Virus record (IMG/VR): IMGVR_UViG_3300015374_000028
Span: 1-36,180 of that record
Source of the DNA: a virus
Strand: one strand, 5' to 3'
Length of the DNA: 36,180 bases
The translations under genes were made by a program, and so were the position numbers. The first letter of the stretch is position 1; the number at the start of each line of letters is the position of its first letter. Under the pieces are notes generated by a model, which was not told where the DNA came from, ran no database searches, and saw only the letters and a program-made list of their open reading frames with translations. Shown piece after piece: positions 1-6,630 of the stretch.

Positions 1-110
1 AAGTATACTTATACTTAGGATAATATAAAATATAAGGCAGCGTAACCCAGATTACACTGTCACTAAGCCCACGATAGGGGGTCCAGGGGGATTTCCTATT
101 ATATAACGTT

Positions 111-165
111 ATGTTTTACATATGTTTTACATATGTTTTACATATGTTTTACATATGTTTTACAT
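111..165. repeat. Five tandem 11-bp repeats (iteron-like)
   Basis: Five perfect head-to-tail copies of ATGTTTTACAT are seen. Each unit is itself an interrupted palindrome (ATGT-TTT-ACAT), and the 11-bp period is close to one helical turn, so bound proteins would line up on one face of the DNA. Such arrays are typical of initiator or repressor binding sites. That role is inferred. Confidence 0.9.
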
Positions 166-175
166 ATCCTTCCAG

Positions 176-196
176 AGATGTTGCGATGATAAAGAG
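176..196 (+). repeat. 21-bp direct repeat, copy 1
   Basis: AGATGTTGCGATGATAA followed by AGAG matches 390-410 at 20 of 21 positions, and the similarity continues weakly into a following GTAAT. It overlaps the last bases of the dispersed motif at 169. The two copies fall in different reading frames of the open frame across this region, so the repeat acts at the DNA level. Confidence 0.75.
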
Positions 197-389
197 TTGT
201 AATCTAGCCCACACCTCTCTCGGCACACTTTTTTTTCTCTCGCTACCTACCCTGAGTCCTAACTCATACAATTATTCAGACGAGTTCGTCTACACTTTAG
301 TCGTTCTAACAGTTAGGCACGCTTTTCGGAACAAGAAGGAATTCAGTACAAAAGATCGTATACTAGATAATAGAGCGAACAGAAGATGT

Positions 390-410
390 AGATGTTGCGA
401 TGATAAGGAG
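390..410 (+). repeat. 21-bp direct repeat, copy 2
   Basis: Second copy of the repeat at 176-196, with G instead of A at position 18, which makes AAGGAG. It lies about 42 bases upstream of the first confident gene (453). Confidence 0.75.
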
Positions 411-452
411 ATCGTAATATCTATTATTTTTACAGTCCTTTATAGTTAAGGA

Positions 453-1340
453 ATGAAAAGGAAAATGATAATAGGTTTTATCGGTATTAGAGGTTATTGT
501 GCGAGTGATAGTGATTTAATAGAGCTAATTAATGAGTATCCTTTTGCTGAATGGTATCATGGTGCAAATTCTGATTTTGATAAACAAATAATGAGAGTAG
601 GTAAAAAGTTTGATATGGATTTAACATCGGTTTGTATTAATCCTAAACCTATGCCTGTATCGTGGATATGCTCGGATTGGAAGGATGAAAGAATTCCATT
701 TAAGAGTGAAAGGCTTATAAAAGCCTCTAATCTGGTTGTTATATTAACAGATAACAAACCTAGAGGTTTAATCGGTCGCACACTTAGATATGCTCAAACC
801 TTAAATAGAGAAGTATTAACTTTAGACCCTATTATAGTAAATGGTGCTGAACGTCAAAATAATATAGAAAAAGCTAGACAAAGAAAAGCAAAGTTAAAAG
901 AGGAAGAAGAAAAGAGAAAGATGATTAACGCGATACATGATGCAGTCAATAGTCCTCGCGTTAAAAATCCAAAAGCAATCAGCTTTATAGGGAGTAAAGA
1001 TAGTACTATAGACCCTTTATATATAAAAAGGATTGCTAAAGAGTTTCCTAAAGCTAAATGGTACTGTGAAAGCGATACTAATAGTTTCTGTAATCAAGTT
1101 ATTGAAGTAGGTAAGAGGTTAAATAGAGAAGTTAACGTGGTTAATGTTAATGAAAGTGAGATACCTAGAACATGGAATAAGCTACAATCCAGGTGTGTGA
1201 AGCTAGTGAAGAATTGTGATATACTTGTCGCGCTATGGAACAGGTCTGAAGAAGGAAGAGTTTTCTTTTGTATCTGCATAGCGAACAATGATGGAAAAGA
1301 AGTAAGAATATGGGACTCTAAAGCTTTAACACTGATATAG
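453..1340 (+). CDS. Tandem SLOG/YspA-like nucleotide-binding protein
   Basis: This 295-residue protein looks like two copies of one Rossmann-like domain. Residues about 5-130 run from IGFIGIRGY through HGANSDFDKQIMRVGKKF to a hydrophobic strand LVVILTDN and GLIGRTLRYAQ. Residues about 175-295 repeat the pattern with FIGSKD, AKWYCESDTNSFCNQVIEVGKRL and CDILVALWN. The order (glycine strand, GA-x-x-D-x-D helix, hydrophobic strand, G[LT] helix) resembles the DUF2493/YspA branch of SLOG proteins, which bind nucleotides or their derivatives. The second copy has lost the glycine/acid motif, so it may be structural. The start is ambiguous: ATG 453 has AAGGA directly against it, and ATG 465 has a better-placed AAAAGGA. 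Family assignment is by motif memory; the function in the phage is unknown. Confidence 0.5.
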   Translation: MKRKMIIGFIGIRGYCASDSDLIELINEYPFAEWYHGANSDFDKQIMRVGKKFDMDLTSVCINPKPMPVSWICSDWKDERIPFKSERLIKASNLVVILTDNKPRGLIGRTLRYAQTLNREVLTLDPIIVNGAERQNNIEKARQRKAKLKEEEEKRKMINAIHDAVNSPRVKNPKAISFIGSKDSTIDPLYIKRIAKEFPKAKWYCESDTNSFCNQVIEVGKRLNREVNVVNVNESEIPRTWNKLQSRCVKLVKNCDILVALWNRSEEGRVFFCICIANNDGKEVRIWDSKALTLI

Positions 1341-1355
1341 GAGAATACATTAGCT

Positions 1356-1553
1356 ATGAGTAACGATCTTACTAAAAAGTTAGCACAAATCGGAGCTACA
1401 GCCGTTATAGAAACACAAGATTTCATTTTTCGATCTTATGATACTCCTTTAGCTAGAAGAAATAATGCTATGCTTGAACGTATAACCAAAGCTATACAAG
1501 CTGCAAATATATCTTCCAGAGATTTAGAGGAGATAAAGCATGGAACAGGATAA
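1356..1553 (+). CDS. Small hypothetical protein
   Basis: 65 residues, not recognised. It is mostly helical in character, with no cysteines or membrane segment. It begins 15 bases after the SLOG-like gene with GGAG about 12 bases upstream, and its last codons overlap the next gene by 14 bases, so it belongs to the same operon. A dispersed motif copy (1513) encodes ISSRD near its C-terminus. Confidence 0.6.
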   Translation: MSNDLTKKLAQIGATAVIETQDFIFRSYDTPLARRNNAMLERITKAIQAANISSRDLEEIKHGTG

Positions 1554-1857
1554 TACTGTTAATAATACTGCTATTAAAGTAGAAGATAACGAGCGTACAT
1601 ATAAACCAGGCTTTACCTACTGTGCCTACTGTGGTCAGACCTTCGAGGTGGATGCTGAAGGGCACCCTAGTAAAGCGGTAGAACCGCCTGATCGTATGTC
1701 TGTACAGGCCGTAAGCCGTCATATTATGACTTGCGCTGCTCATCCTATATCTCATCTTAAACATGATTTTATACGGGCGTTAAGATATTTGGAACAATCT
1801 CATATCATAAGCGCCCCGGAGTTTATTAAGATGATGAAGGAAAAATGGGGAATCTAA
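1540..1857 (+). CDS. Small zinc-finger protein (C2HC)
   Basis: 105 residues. CAYCGQTF near residue 29 and HIMTCAAH near residue 67 give a C-x2-C ... H-x3-C pattern, as in a classical single zinc finger. AGGAG lies a few bases before the ATG. The C-terminal half is helical and basic. DNA or RNA binding is the likely role, inferred from the finger only; no specific family is recognised. It is followed directly by a second, unrelated small zinc-ribbon protein. Confidence 0.65.
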   Translation: MEQDNTVNNTAIKVEDNERTYKPGFTYCAYCGQTFEVDAEGHPSKAVEPPDRMSVQAVSRHIMTCAAHPISHLKHDFIRALRYLEQSHIISAPEFIKMMKEKWGI

Positions 1858-1858
1858 T

Positions 1859-2101
1859 ATGAATATTATTTCCTTCCAGAATTTATCTCCTCCGAGATGG
1901 TGTATGTCCTGCGAACAAGATTTCGATCCTGATGATCCTTATTTCATGGAAATAATTCTAAAGGACGGAATCTATAAGGTACATCTAAATTGCTTTCCAG
2001 AATTTTGCGCGAATGAAATCCCGAGGAATCTATGGAAGATAATAACACCGTTGTATATAGAGATGATACACATGAGGGCGAGGGGAATACAGCCCCTTTA
2101 A
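1859..2101 (+). CDS. Small zinc-ribbon-like protein
   Basis: 80 residues with CMSCEQDF (C-x2-C) and HLNCFPEFC (H-x2-C), probably a single zinc-binding knuckle pair. It begins one base after the previous stop and overlaps the next gene by 70 bases, so the four genes 1356-2508 appear co-translated. Two dispersed-motif variants (1873, 1995) lie inside it in different frames. The function is not recognised. Confidence 0.55.
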   Translation: MNIISFQNLSPPRWCMSCEQDFDPDDPYFMEIILKDGIYKVHLNCFPEFCANEIPRNLWKIITPLYIEMIHMRARGIQPL

Positions 2102-2508
2102 GAGATAACGAGATGCGTCCTACGATGACGGGGTGTATTCCTGTAAAAGATAGCGAAATTCTATATGATTTATATAGAAAACGACCTGATATTTTTAATG
2201 TAATGGTTCGTTGTGCTGTTAAGTTAATAGAAAAAGGTAGCGATTATTGTGATAATGATCCTAGTTATCGTTCTAATTTAATGGCAAGCGAGGAAATAGG
2301 GATACCTGCCTGGAAAGGCGTTATGATTAGAATGATGGATAAGTGGGCTCGTCTTAAAACTTTTGCTAGAAGGGAGTATTATGAGGTAAAAGACGAGAGT
2401 TTTGTCGATACGGCTATAGATAATGCGAACTATTCGATGATTATAGTTACTATATACGAAAGTTTAGCGAGGAATAAGGATGAAAGTAAAGAAGAAAAAA
2501 GGAGATGA
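2032..2508 (+). CDS. DUF1599 / Nmad1-like protein
   Basis: 158 residues. The region about 60-150 carries features I associate with DUF1599 (nucleotide modification associated domain 1): a KGSDY segment, GVMIRMMDKWARL, then DESFVDTAIDNANYSMI. The acidic DESxxDTxxDxANY helix resembles the metal-binding helices of all-alpha NTP pyrophosphohydrolases of the MazG/dUTPase type. A role in nucleotide-pool cleansing or base modification is inferred. ATG 2032 is preceded by GAGGA; starting at ATG 2113 would remove most of the overlap with the previous gene without touching the domain. Confidence 0.6.
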   Translation: MEDNNTVVYRDDTHEGEGNTAPLRDNEMRPTMTGCIPVKDSEILYDLYRKRPDIFNVMVRCAVKLIEKGSDYCDNDPSYRSNLMASEEIGIPAWKGVMIRMMDKWARLKTFARREYYEVKDESFVDTAIDNANYSMIIVTIYESLARNKDESKEEKRR

Positions 2509-3445
2509 AAGAAGGCTAGATTTAGTTTATAAAAATAAGAAAAAGCCCTTATATATAGATGAATATGGAACAAAGGTATTTGCTCTCCATCCTAAAACTA
2601 ATGAACCTATCTGTGGCGCTATAAGTCAGCTAGGAAATGATGAGATATGTATTAGAAAGCCTGTAGGACCTAATGGTAGATGCTGGAAGCATAAAGGTAA
2701 AGCTTATCCGAAGAATACAGCGTTAGCAAAAATGCCCGAAATGAAGGGCATGACGGCCAAATATAGCCATTTACCTCCAGGAATGGTTGGTTCTTTCATT
2801 ACGACGATGCAACTTCCTGACGAGGAAGTTGTGTCGGTAAAGTCAGAGATAGCTTTTATAGATGCTGTTATTTCAGAAGAAATCGAAGGATTTAAGGACT
2901 TCAATTTCGCTTCTATGAAGGTTATAGAAGAACTATCTGCTGATATCATCGAACTTGCAGACGATGTTACCCATAAAGGAACAGAAAAATTAAGGGATAG
3001 AGCATACGCTATTGCTATCGCTGTAGAGCAGTTTAAGAGTAAAAAGGCATCTGTAGATAGAATTAAGACGCATCAGGAGCATAGAAGGAAATTAAGCGAA
3101 ACAGAATCGAAGCTAATTTCTTCTAAAATGCGCCAATTAACAGCAGAACAGGCTATTCAGTTTGCTACTGGACTGGTCGCTATCGTTAATAATCATGTTA
3201 AGGATATAACTATACTGGAGATGATTGCTGATGATGTAGAAAAGCTAATGCAGGTGCCTAAAGGTTCTCTTCCAGGAATTAGGAAGTTTATGGAGGAGCG
3301 CCGAAACGCTGGTTTTATGAAAGAAAGACCTAATATAGTCGATGAAACGAATGATGACGATGTTATTGATGTACCTTTTGGTGTTAACCCTAGTAATTAC
3401 ACTAAACCTATAGAAGAAGATGAAGATGACATGGACGAGGAATAG
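2480..3445 (+). CDS. Putative terminase small subunit-like protein
   Basis: 321 residues with a very basic N-terminus (KVKKKKGDERR). Near residues 51-75 there is a Cys/His segment, ICIRKPVGPNGRCWKHKG, close to the C...GRCxxHGG signature often found in DNA-packaging or small terminase proteins. The middle is helical, and the C-terminus ends in a long acidic tail (EEDEDDMDEE). A basic end, a coiled middle and an acidic tail fit a DNA recognition subunit, but I see no clear helix-turn-helix. The large terminase is about 3 kb downstream on the same strand. The call is tentative; a zinc-binding structural protein is the alternative. Confidence 0.42.
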   Translation: MKVKKKKGDERRLDLVYKNKKKPLYIDEYGTKVFALHPKTNEPICGAISQLGNDEICIRKPVGPNGRCWKHKGKAYPKNTALAKMPEMKGMTAKYSHLPPGMVGSFITTMQLPDEEVVSVKSEIAFIDAVISEEIEGFKDFNFASMKVIEELSADIIELADDVTHKGTEKLRDRAYAIAIAVEQFKSKKASVDRIKTHQEHRRKLSETESKLISSKMRQLTAEQAIQFATGLVAIVNNHVKDITILEMIADDVEKLMQVPKGSLPGIRKFMEERRNAGFMKERPNIVDETNDDDVIDVPFGVNPSNYTKPIEEDEDDMDEE

Positions 3446-3481
3446 TATTATGTGTATTCTTCCAGAGATAAGGGGCGACAA

Positions 3482-3880
3482 ATGCCAGAGTTAGGCGCAG
3501 GAATAGGGCAAACAGTAAAAACTGTTCTTAAGAATAGTTTAGAAGCGGAAACTCCTTTTTTACCTCTCGCAGAGGTGGAAATAGAGGGTAAATATGACCA
3601 TAATATCATTACTAATACTCATATAGAAGGAGGTATAGAGATTGCTGCGGCTCCCGCGATACCTGTATCTCTAAAGCTAGGTGGTTCTAGAGATAGAAAC
3701 GTGACAGATAACTCGAATTTGAGAGTTTATGTAAGGTATTTAAGGCTATCTTTCTTCGGGCCTGGTACGCAGCCTCATAGTGGAGGAGGCGGAACAGATA
3801 GTCCTATTAATCCGCCTACTGATCCTGTAGATGCAGGTACAGAAAGTCCATTTCTAGGCGGAGGTAATCCTCATGCCTGA
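3482..3880 (+). CDS. Hypothetical protein
   Basis: 132 residues, unrecognised. I chose ATG 3482 because AGGGG sits six bases upstream; an in-frame GTG at 3452 would instead translate the dispersed motif at 3459. The protein is beta-rich with an Ile/Ala-rich centre and a low-complexity Gly/Pro/Asp tail (GGGGTDSPINPPTDP), typical of virion-associated or linker proteins. It overlaps the next gene by 8 bases. Confidence 0.6.
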   Translation: MPELGAGIGQTVKTVLKNSLEAETPFLPLAEVEIEGKYDHNIITNTHIEGGIEIAAAPAIPVSLKLGGSRDRNVTDNSNLRVYVRYLRLSFFGPGTQPHSGGGGTDSPINPPTDPVDAGTESPFLGGGNPHA

Positions 3881-4139
3881 TGATGTTTCGGATAAAGCTG
3901 AATGGGGAGAAGCAGTAGAGGCTTTAATTAGGCTTACTGCTAGAGGAGCAGCAGCAGGAGAAGATGAATTAAAAGATAAGGAAATGGTTTTATCAGAATT
4001 GGAAATGGAAGCTGCTGCTACTCCTGTATTTATTAAAAAAGGAGATAAGACAGAAACAGATTACGATAGTAAGGAACCAGGGACGACACCTTTTAAGTAT
4101 AGAGTTCTATACGTTAGATTCCCTAAACCCACTATATAG
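3873..4139 (+). CDS. Hypothetical protein
   Basis: 88 residues, acidic, with an Ala/Glu-rich helical N-terminal half and a short beta-like end (FKYRVLYVRF). GGAGGT lies just upstream, a strong ribosome binding site. The ending YVRF followed by basic/Pro residues resembles the middle of the previous protein (YVRYLRLSFFGPG), so the pair may be partners or distant duplicates. The function is unknown. Confidence 0.55.
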   Translation: MPDDVSDKAEWGEAVEALIRLTARGAAAGEDELKDKEMVLSELEMEAAATPVFIKKGDKTETDYDSKEPGTTPFKYRVLYVRFPKPTI

Positions 4140-4151
4140 AAGGAGACAATT

Positions 4152-4616
4152 ATGACTACGACAGCCGCTCCGAAGAAAACTATCTTTACAGCCGATCCGT
4201 ATGGTGAGACGACTGTTAGAGGAGATATTAGTTTAGGATGGCTTGTTATTATAGGCCATATGTTAGGTTTGGAAGGCGATCTGGAGCATATGGGAATTCA
4301 GGCTCTAAATATGGCTATCAGAGAAGCCTTTCATAAAATCTACATGACTGATGATAAGATTAAGACGATGGCTAAGACTCTTAGAAATAAGGGCTTTACG
4401 TTAGAGACTAAAGGTTTCGATGTTTTAACTAAAGAGATCGGTTATTATATCTGGAAGAAGATAATCCCGATTACATTTGTTGCCAAACAGATATCTAATA
4501 GTCAACATGCTAAAGTAATGGCTATTATGAAAGAAAGTAATCCAGATATAATCAAAGGTACGCAACAAGACATTGTTCGGAGTGTAATGCAGGCTACGGT
4601 TGATCTTACTTTTTAA
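4152..4616 (+). CDS. Hypothetical helical protein
   Basis: 154 residues with AAGGAG eight bases before the ATG, the clearest ribosome binding site of this group. It is largely alpha-helical with no signal peptide or cysteines. It is the last gene before the intergenic promoter/terminator unit, so it probably ends the first operon. Not recognised. Confidence 0.65.
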   Translation: MTTTAAPKKTIFTADPYGETTVRGDISLGWLVIIGHMLGLEGDLEHMGIQALNMAIREAFHKIYMTDDKIKTMAKTLRNKGFTLETKGFDVLTKEIGYYIWKKIIPITFVAKQISNSQHAKVMAIMKESNPDIIKGTQQDIVRSVMQATVDLTF

Positions 4617-4631
4617 CTAAAAAGGGGCTAT

Positions 4632-4660
4632 GTGACGTTACTTGACAACTAGGGTATAAT
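4632..4660 (+). promoter_or_regulatory. Candidate promoter
   Basis: A perfect -10 box TATAAT is at 4655-4660. A GTGACG hexamer lies 17 bases upstream (4632-4637) as a weak -35. A perfect TTGACA is also present (4642-4647) but only 7 bases from the -10, too close for ordinary sigma-70 use; it may be coincidental or belong to another factor. The location in the only sizeable gap on this strand supports a promoter. Confidence 0.5.
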
Positions 4661-4666
4661 GAAGTT

Positions 4667-4764
4667 GGGCTTGGGAGTAGCTTTCTCCTGATAACCTCTA
4701 CACCGACCACACATGAACAGGCGTTATGGGTTATACCTGGAAACAGGTATAACCCTTTTTTTTT
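4667..4764 (+). ncRNA. Candidate small RNA or attenuated leader
   Basis: If transcription starts about seven bases after the TATAAT box and stops at the strong terminator, the product is roughly 98 nt with no obvious coding sequence. It could form a small hairpin GGGAG/CTCCT (4673-4689) before the terminator hairpin. It may be a free small RNA, or a leader whose terminator controls read-through into the protease-terminase operon. No known riboswitch family is recognised. Confidence 0.4.
4728..4764 (+). terminator. Strong intrinsic terminator
   Basis: A perfect 12-bp stem, GGGTTATACCTG (4728-4739) with CAGGTATAACCC (4744-4755), has a four-base GAAA loop and is followed directly by nine T (4756-4764). 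It ends the upstream operon and/or the short transcript starting near 4667. Confidence 0.93.
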
Positions 4765-4786
4765 CGTCTATGTTTAAGGATTAAAT

Positions 4787-6625
4787 ATGGCTGGTTTAGG
4801 TAGAAAGATACCGCAGGATTGGGAGCATGTAGAGAAGTATCCGATTAGAGGTGCAGCTTTACCAGTCCCTAAAAAGGTGGAGACTACTATAACTACACCT
4901 TATATGGATGAATTGATCGTTTTCTATAATCAGGGAAACGAAGGCGCGTGTTTTCCTGCTGGAACTCACATTCTAATGTCTGATGGCTCTATCAAGCATA
5001 TAGAAGATGTAAATCTTCTTGATAGAGTTATGACTGCTGAATGTGGAGTAGGGCAGGTAACTAATTTAAGTGTTAGAAAGTATAAAGGAGATATACTAAA
5101 TTTAGTTATATGGGGTCATAAACATCTTGCTCTCACACCTGAACATCCTGTTCTAACAAAAAGAGGATATATTAAAGCTAAAAATCTTACTGAAGATGAT
5201 TTTATAGCATTCCCTAAGTGTCTTACCGAGTACGTAAGTAAGAAAATAAAGCCTTACAATTATCTTGCAGATATTAATCTTAATAGAATTCAAACTACAG
5301 GAACAAGAAATTGGCAAATTCCTGGTCGTAGAATTTGTACTGTAAGATTAAATCCTGCACCTAAAGAGATTATATTAGATAATGATTTTGGTGTTATAGT
5401 GGGTTTATTTTTAGCTGAAGGAGCTACTACATCAAATAAAGTATCATTCTATTTTGGTGGTCATGAAAGAAAAACACTTGTTCCTAGATTAGATCAGCTA
5501 CTTAGAGAGAAACTAGGTGTTGAGCCTTACGTGCAGATTAGAGGTAATGGTAGTATAGTTGTAACTATATTTGGTAAAATATGGAAAACATTATTTGAAA
5601 AATTATGTGCAACTGGATCAGGAAGTAAGTTTATTCATCCTGATATTATCTCAGGCCCTGATGAATTTCTAGCTGGACTTGTAGAAGGTTGGTTACTAGG
5701 AGATGGTCATTGTAGGTATGAAACTTCTAATGGTAAACGAAATGTAGTTTCTGGAGTTACCATTTCTCATGATCTAGCAATTGGTATGTTTGAGATTATT
5801 AATTATCTAGGCTACCAACCTATTATAAGTACACGCGAGCCCTCTAATAACAGGTATGCTAAGGTTCGACAAAATATATGGGAAGTTGGTTTTCAACTAG
5901 ATACTAATAAACACTGGCGGGCTGAGAGTGATGAACATTATACGTGGAGAAAATTACGTAAAATAGAGAGCACGAAATTCGATGACTACGTATATAATAT
6001 GTCGGTTGAGGGAGATGAATCTTACATAGCTGAAGGTGTAGGCGTACATAACTGTACAGGTTTCTCTGCCTCCTGGGTGATGAGTCTTCTAAATAAACTT
6101 GCTATCCATCTAGGTTATGATGCTTTCTGGCTTTATAGACAAGCACAGTTAGTAGATGGTAATAGAAATACACCTCCACAAGAAGGTTCTACCATACGTG
6201 CGGCTTTTGATACGCTGAAAAATAAAGGTCATGTAATAGAAAATATACGTACTAGATTAAGTAATGGTCCTGATGTTAAAGAAGGCGTTAAAATATATAG
6301 ATGGGCTCAGACAATAGATGATATCAGGGCTGCTATAAATCAGAGAATTCCTTGCGTTTTGGGTTGTAACTGGTATTCGGAATTTGATAGACCAGTTATG
6401 AGGAAACGCGGTGCAATTACTGAATACTGGATTGGGACTAGATCAGATTGGTCTTCTATTCGTGGTGGTCATGCTATTTGTATTAATGGAGCTAGTGATT
6501 CGAGGCAGGCGGTAAAACTTCGAAATTCATGGGGTAAAAGCTATCCTCCTGTATACATATCATATACTTCTCTCCAGAGATTGATCGGGGAAGCTGGAGA
6601 AGTAGGTATTCCGACTGATAGATAA
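4787..6625 (+). CDS. Papain-like cysteine protease interrupted by an intein
   Basis: The 612-residue precursor contains a C1-type protease split by a 368-residue intein (residues 55-422). Joining the flanks gives a 244-residue protein with QGNEGA followed by CTGFSASW. This matches the papain oxyanion Gln (Q49) and, six residues later, the nucleophile Cys (precursor C423, mature C55). The catalytic His is in GGHAICING (H562) and the Asn in RNSWGKSY (N580), so the triad is complete. AAGGA precedes the ATG. It is the first gene after the 4728 terminator and lies six bases before the large terminase. No other protease is seen in the head module, so a role in prohead maturation is possible but inferred. 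No signal peptide is visible. Confidence 0.85.
   Translation: MAGLGRKIPQDWEHVEKYPIRGAALPVPKKVETTITTPYMDELIVFYNQGNEGACFPAGTHILMSDGSIKHIEDVNLLDRVMTAECGVGQVTNLSVRKYKGDILNLVIWGHKHLALTPEHPVLTKRGYIKAKNLTEDDFIAFPKCLTEYVSKKIKPYNYLADINLNRIQTTGTRNWQIPGRRICTVRLNPAPKEIILDNDFGVIVGLFLAEGATTSNKVSFYFGGHERKTLVPRLDQLLREKLGVEPYVQIRGNGSIVVTIFGKIWKTLFEKLCATGSGSKFIHPDIISGPDEFLAGLVEGWLLGDGHCRYETSNGKRNVVSGVTISHDLAIGMFEIINYLGYQPIISTREPSNNRYAKVRQNIWEVGFQLDTNKHWRAESDEHYTWRKLRKIESTKFDDYVYNMSVEGDESYIAEGVGVHNCTGFSASWVMSLLNKLAIHLGYDAFWLYRQAQLVDGNRNTPPQEGSTIRAAFDTLKNKGHVIENIRTRLSNGPDVKEGVKIYRWAQTIDDIRAAINQRIPCVLGCNWYSEFDRPVMRKRGAITEYWIGTRSDWSSIRGGHAICINGASDSRQAVKLRNSWGKSYPPVYISYTSLQRLIGEAGEVGIPTDR
4949..6052 (+). mobile_element. 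Intein with LAGLIDADG homing endonuclease
   Basis: The intein starts at Cys1 (CFPAGT, codon 4949-4951), has the block B TxxH motif (TPEH, precursor T117-H120), and ends ...GVGVHN before Cys+1 (codon 6053-6055). The penultimate His and terminal Asn are present, so splicing should work. Two LAGLIDADG helices are visible: VGLFLAEG (precursor 205-212, acid E211) and LAGLVEGWLLGDG (295-307, acid D306). Both acids are kept, suggesting an active endonuclease. The Cys+1 is the catalytic Cys of the host protease. No copy of the dispersed motif lies inside the intein. Confidence 0.92.
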
Positions 6626-6630
6626 ATAAA

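Larger units (their letters stand above)
1..452. other. Left non-coding region with repeats
   Basis: No convincing gene is seen here. The region opens with a perfect 10-bp palindrome AAGTATACTT (1-10) and an AT-rich stretch, then a G-rich patch (76-91). Five tandem 11-bp repeats follow (111-165), one copy of the dispersed CTTCCAGAGAT motif (169-179), and two copies of a 21-bp direct repeat (176-196, 390-410). A 112-codon open frame runs from 111 to 449, but its first residues are only the translated tandem repeat and it lacks a clear ribosome binding site. The make-up fits a control region, replication origin or genome-end region. Which of these it is cannot be told from sequence alone. Confidence 0.55.

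Noticed and set aside
111-165. CRISPR-like array
   Set aside because: The 11-bp units are directly adjacent with no spacers, and no cas genes are present.
111-449. 112-codon open frame at the left end
   Set aside because: Its first residues are the translated 11-bp tandem repeat, it lacks a ribosome binding site, and its composition (Cys/Tyr/Phe-rich start, stray basic end) does not look like a phage protein. Treated as non-coding.
3452-3481. GTG start 30 bases upstream of the gene at 3482
   Set aside because: ATG 3482 has AGGGG at good spacing; the upstream part only translates the dispersed motif.
4642-4660. TTGACA and TATAAT as a classical sigma-70 pair
   Set aside because: The spacing is only 7 bases instead of about 17, so they cannot serve as a normal -35/-10 pair. 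Only the -10 was used in the promoter call.
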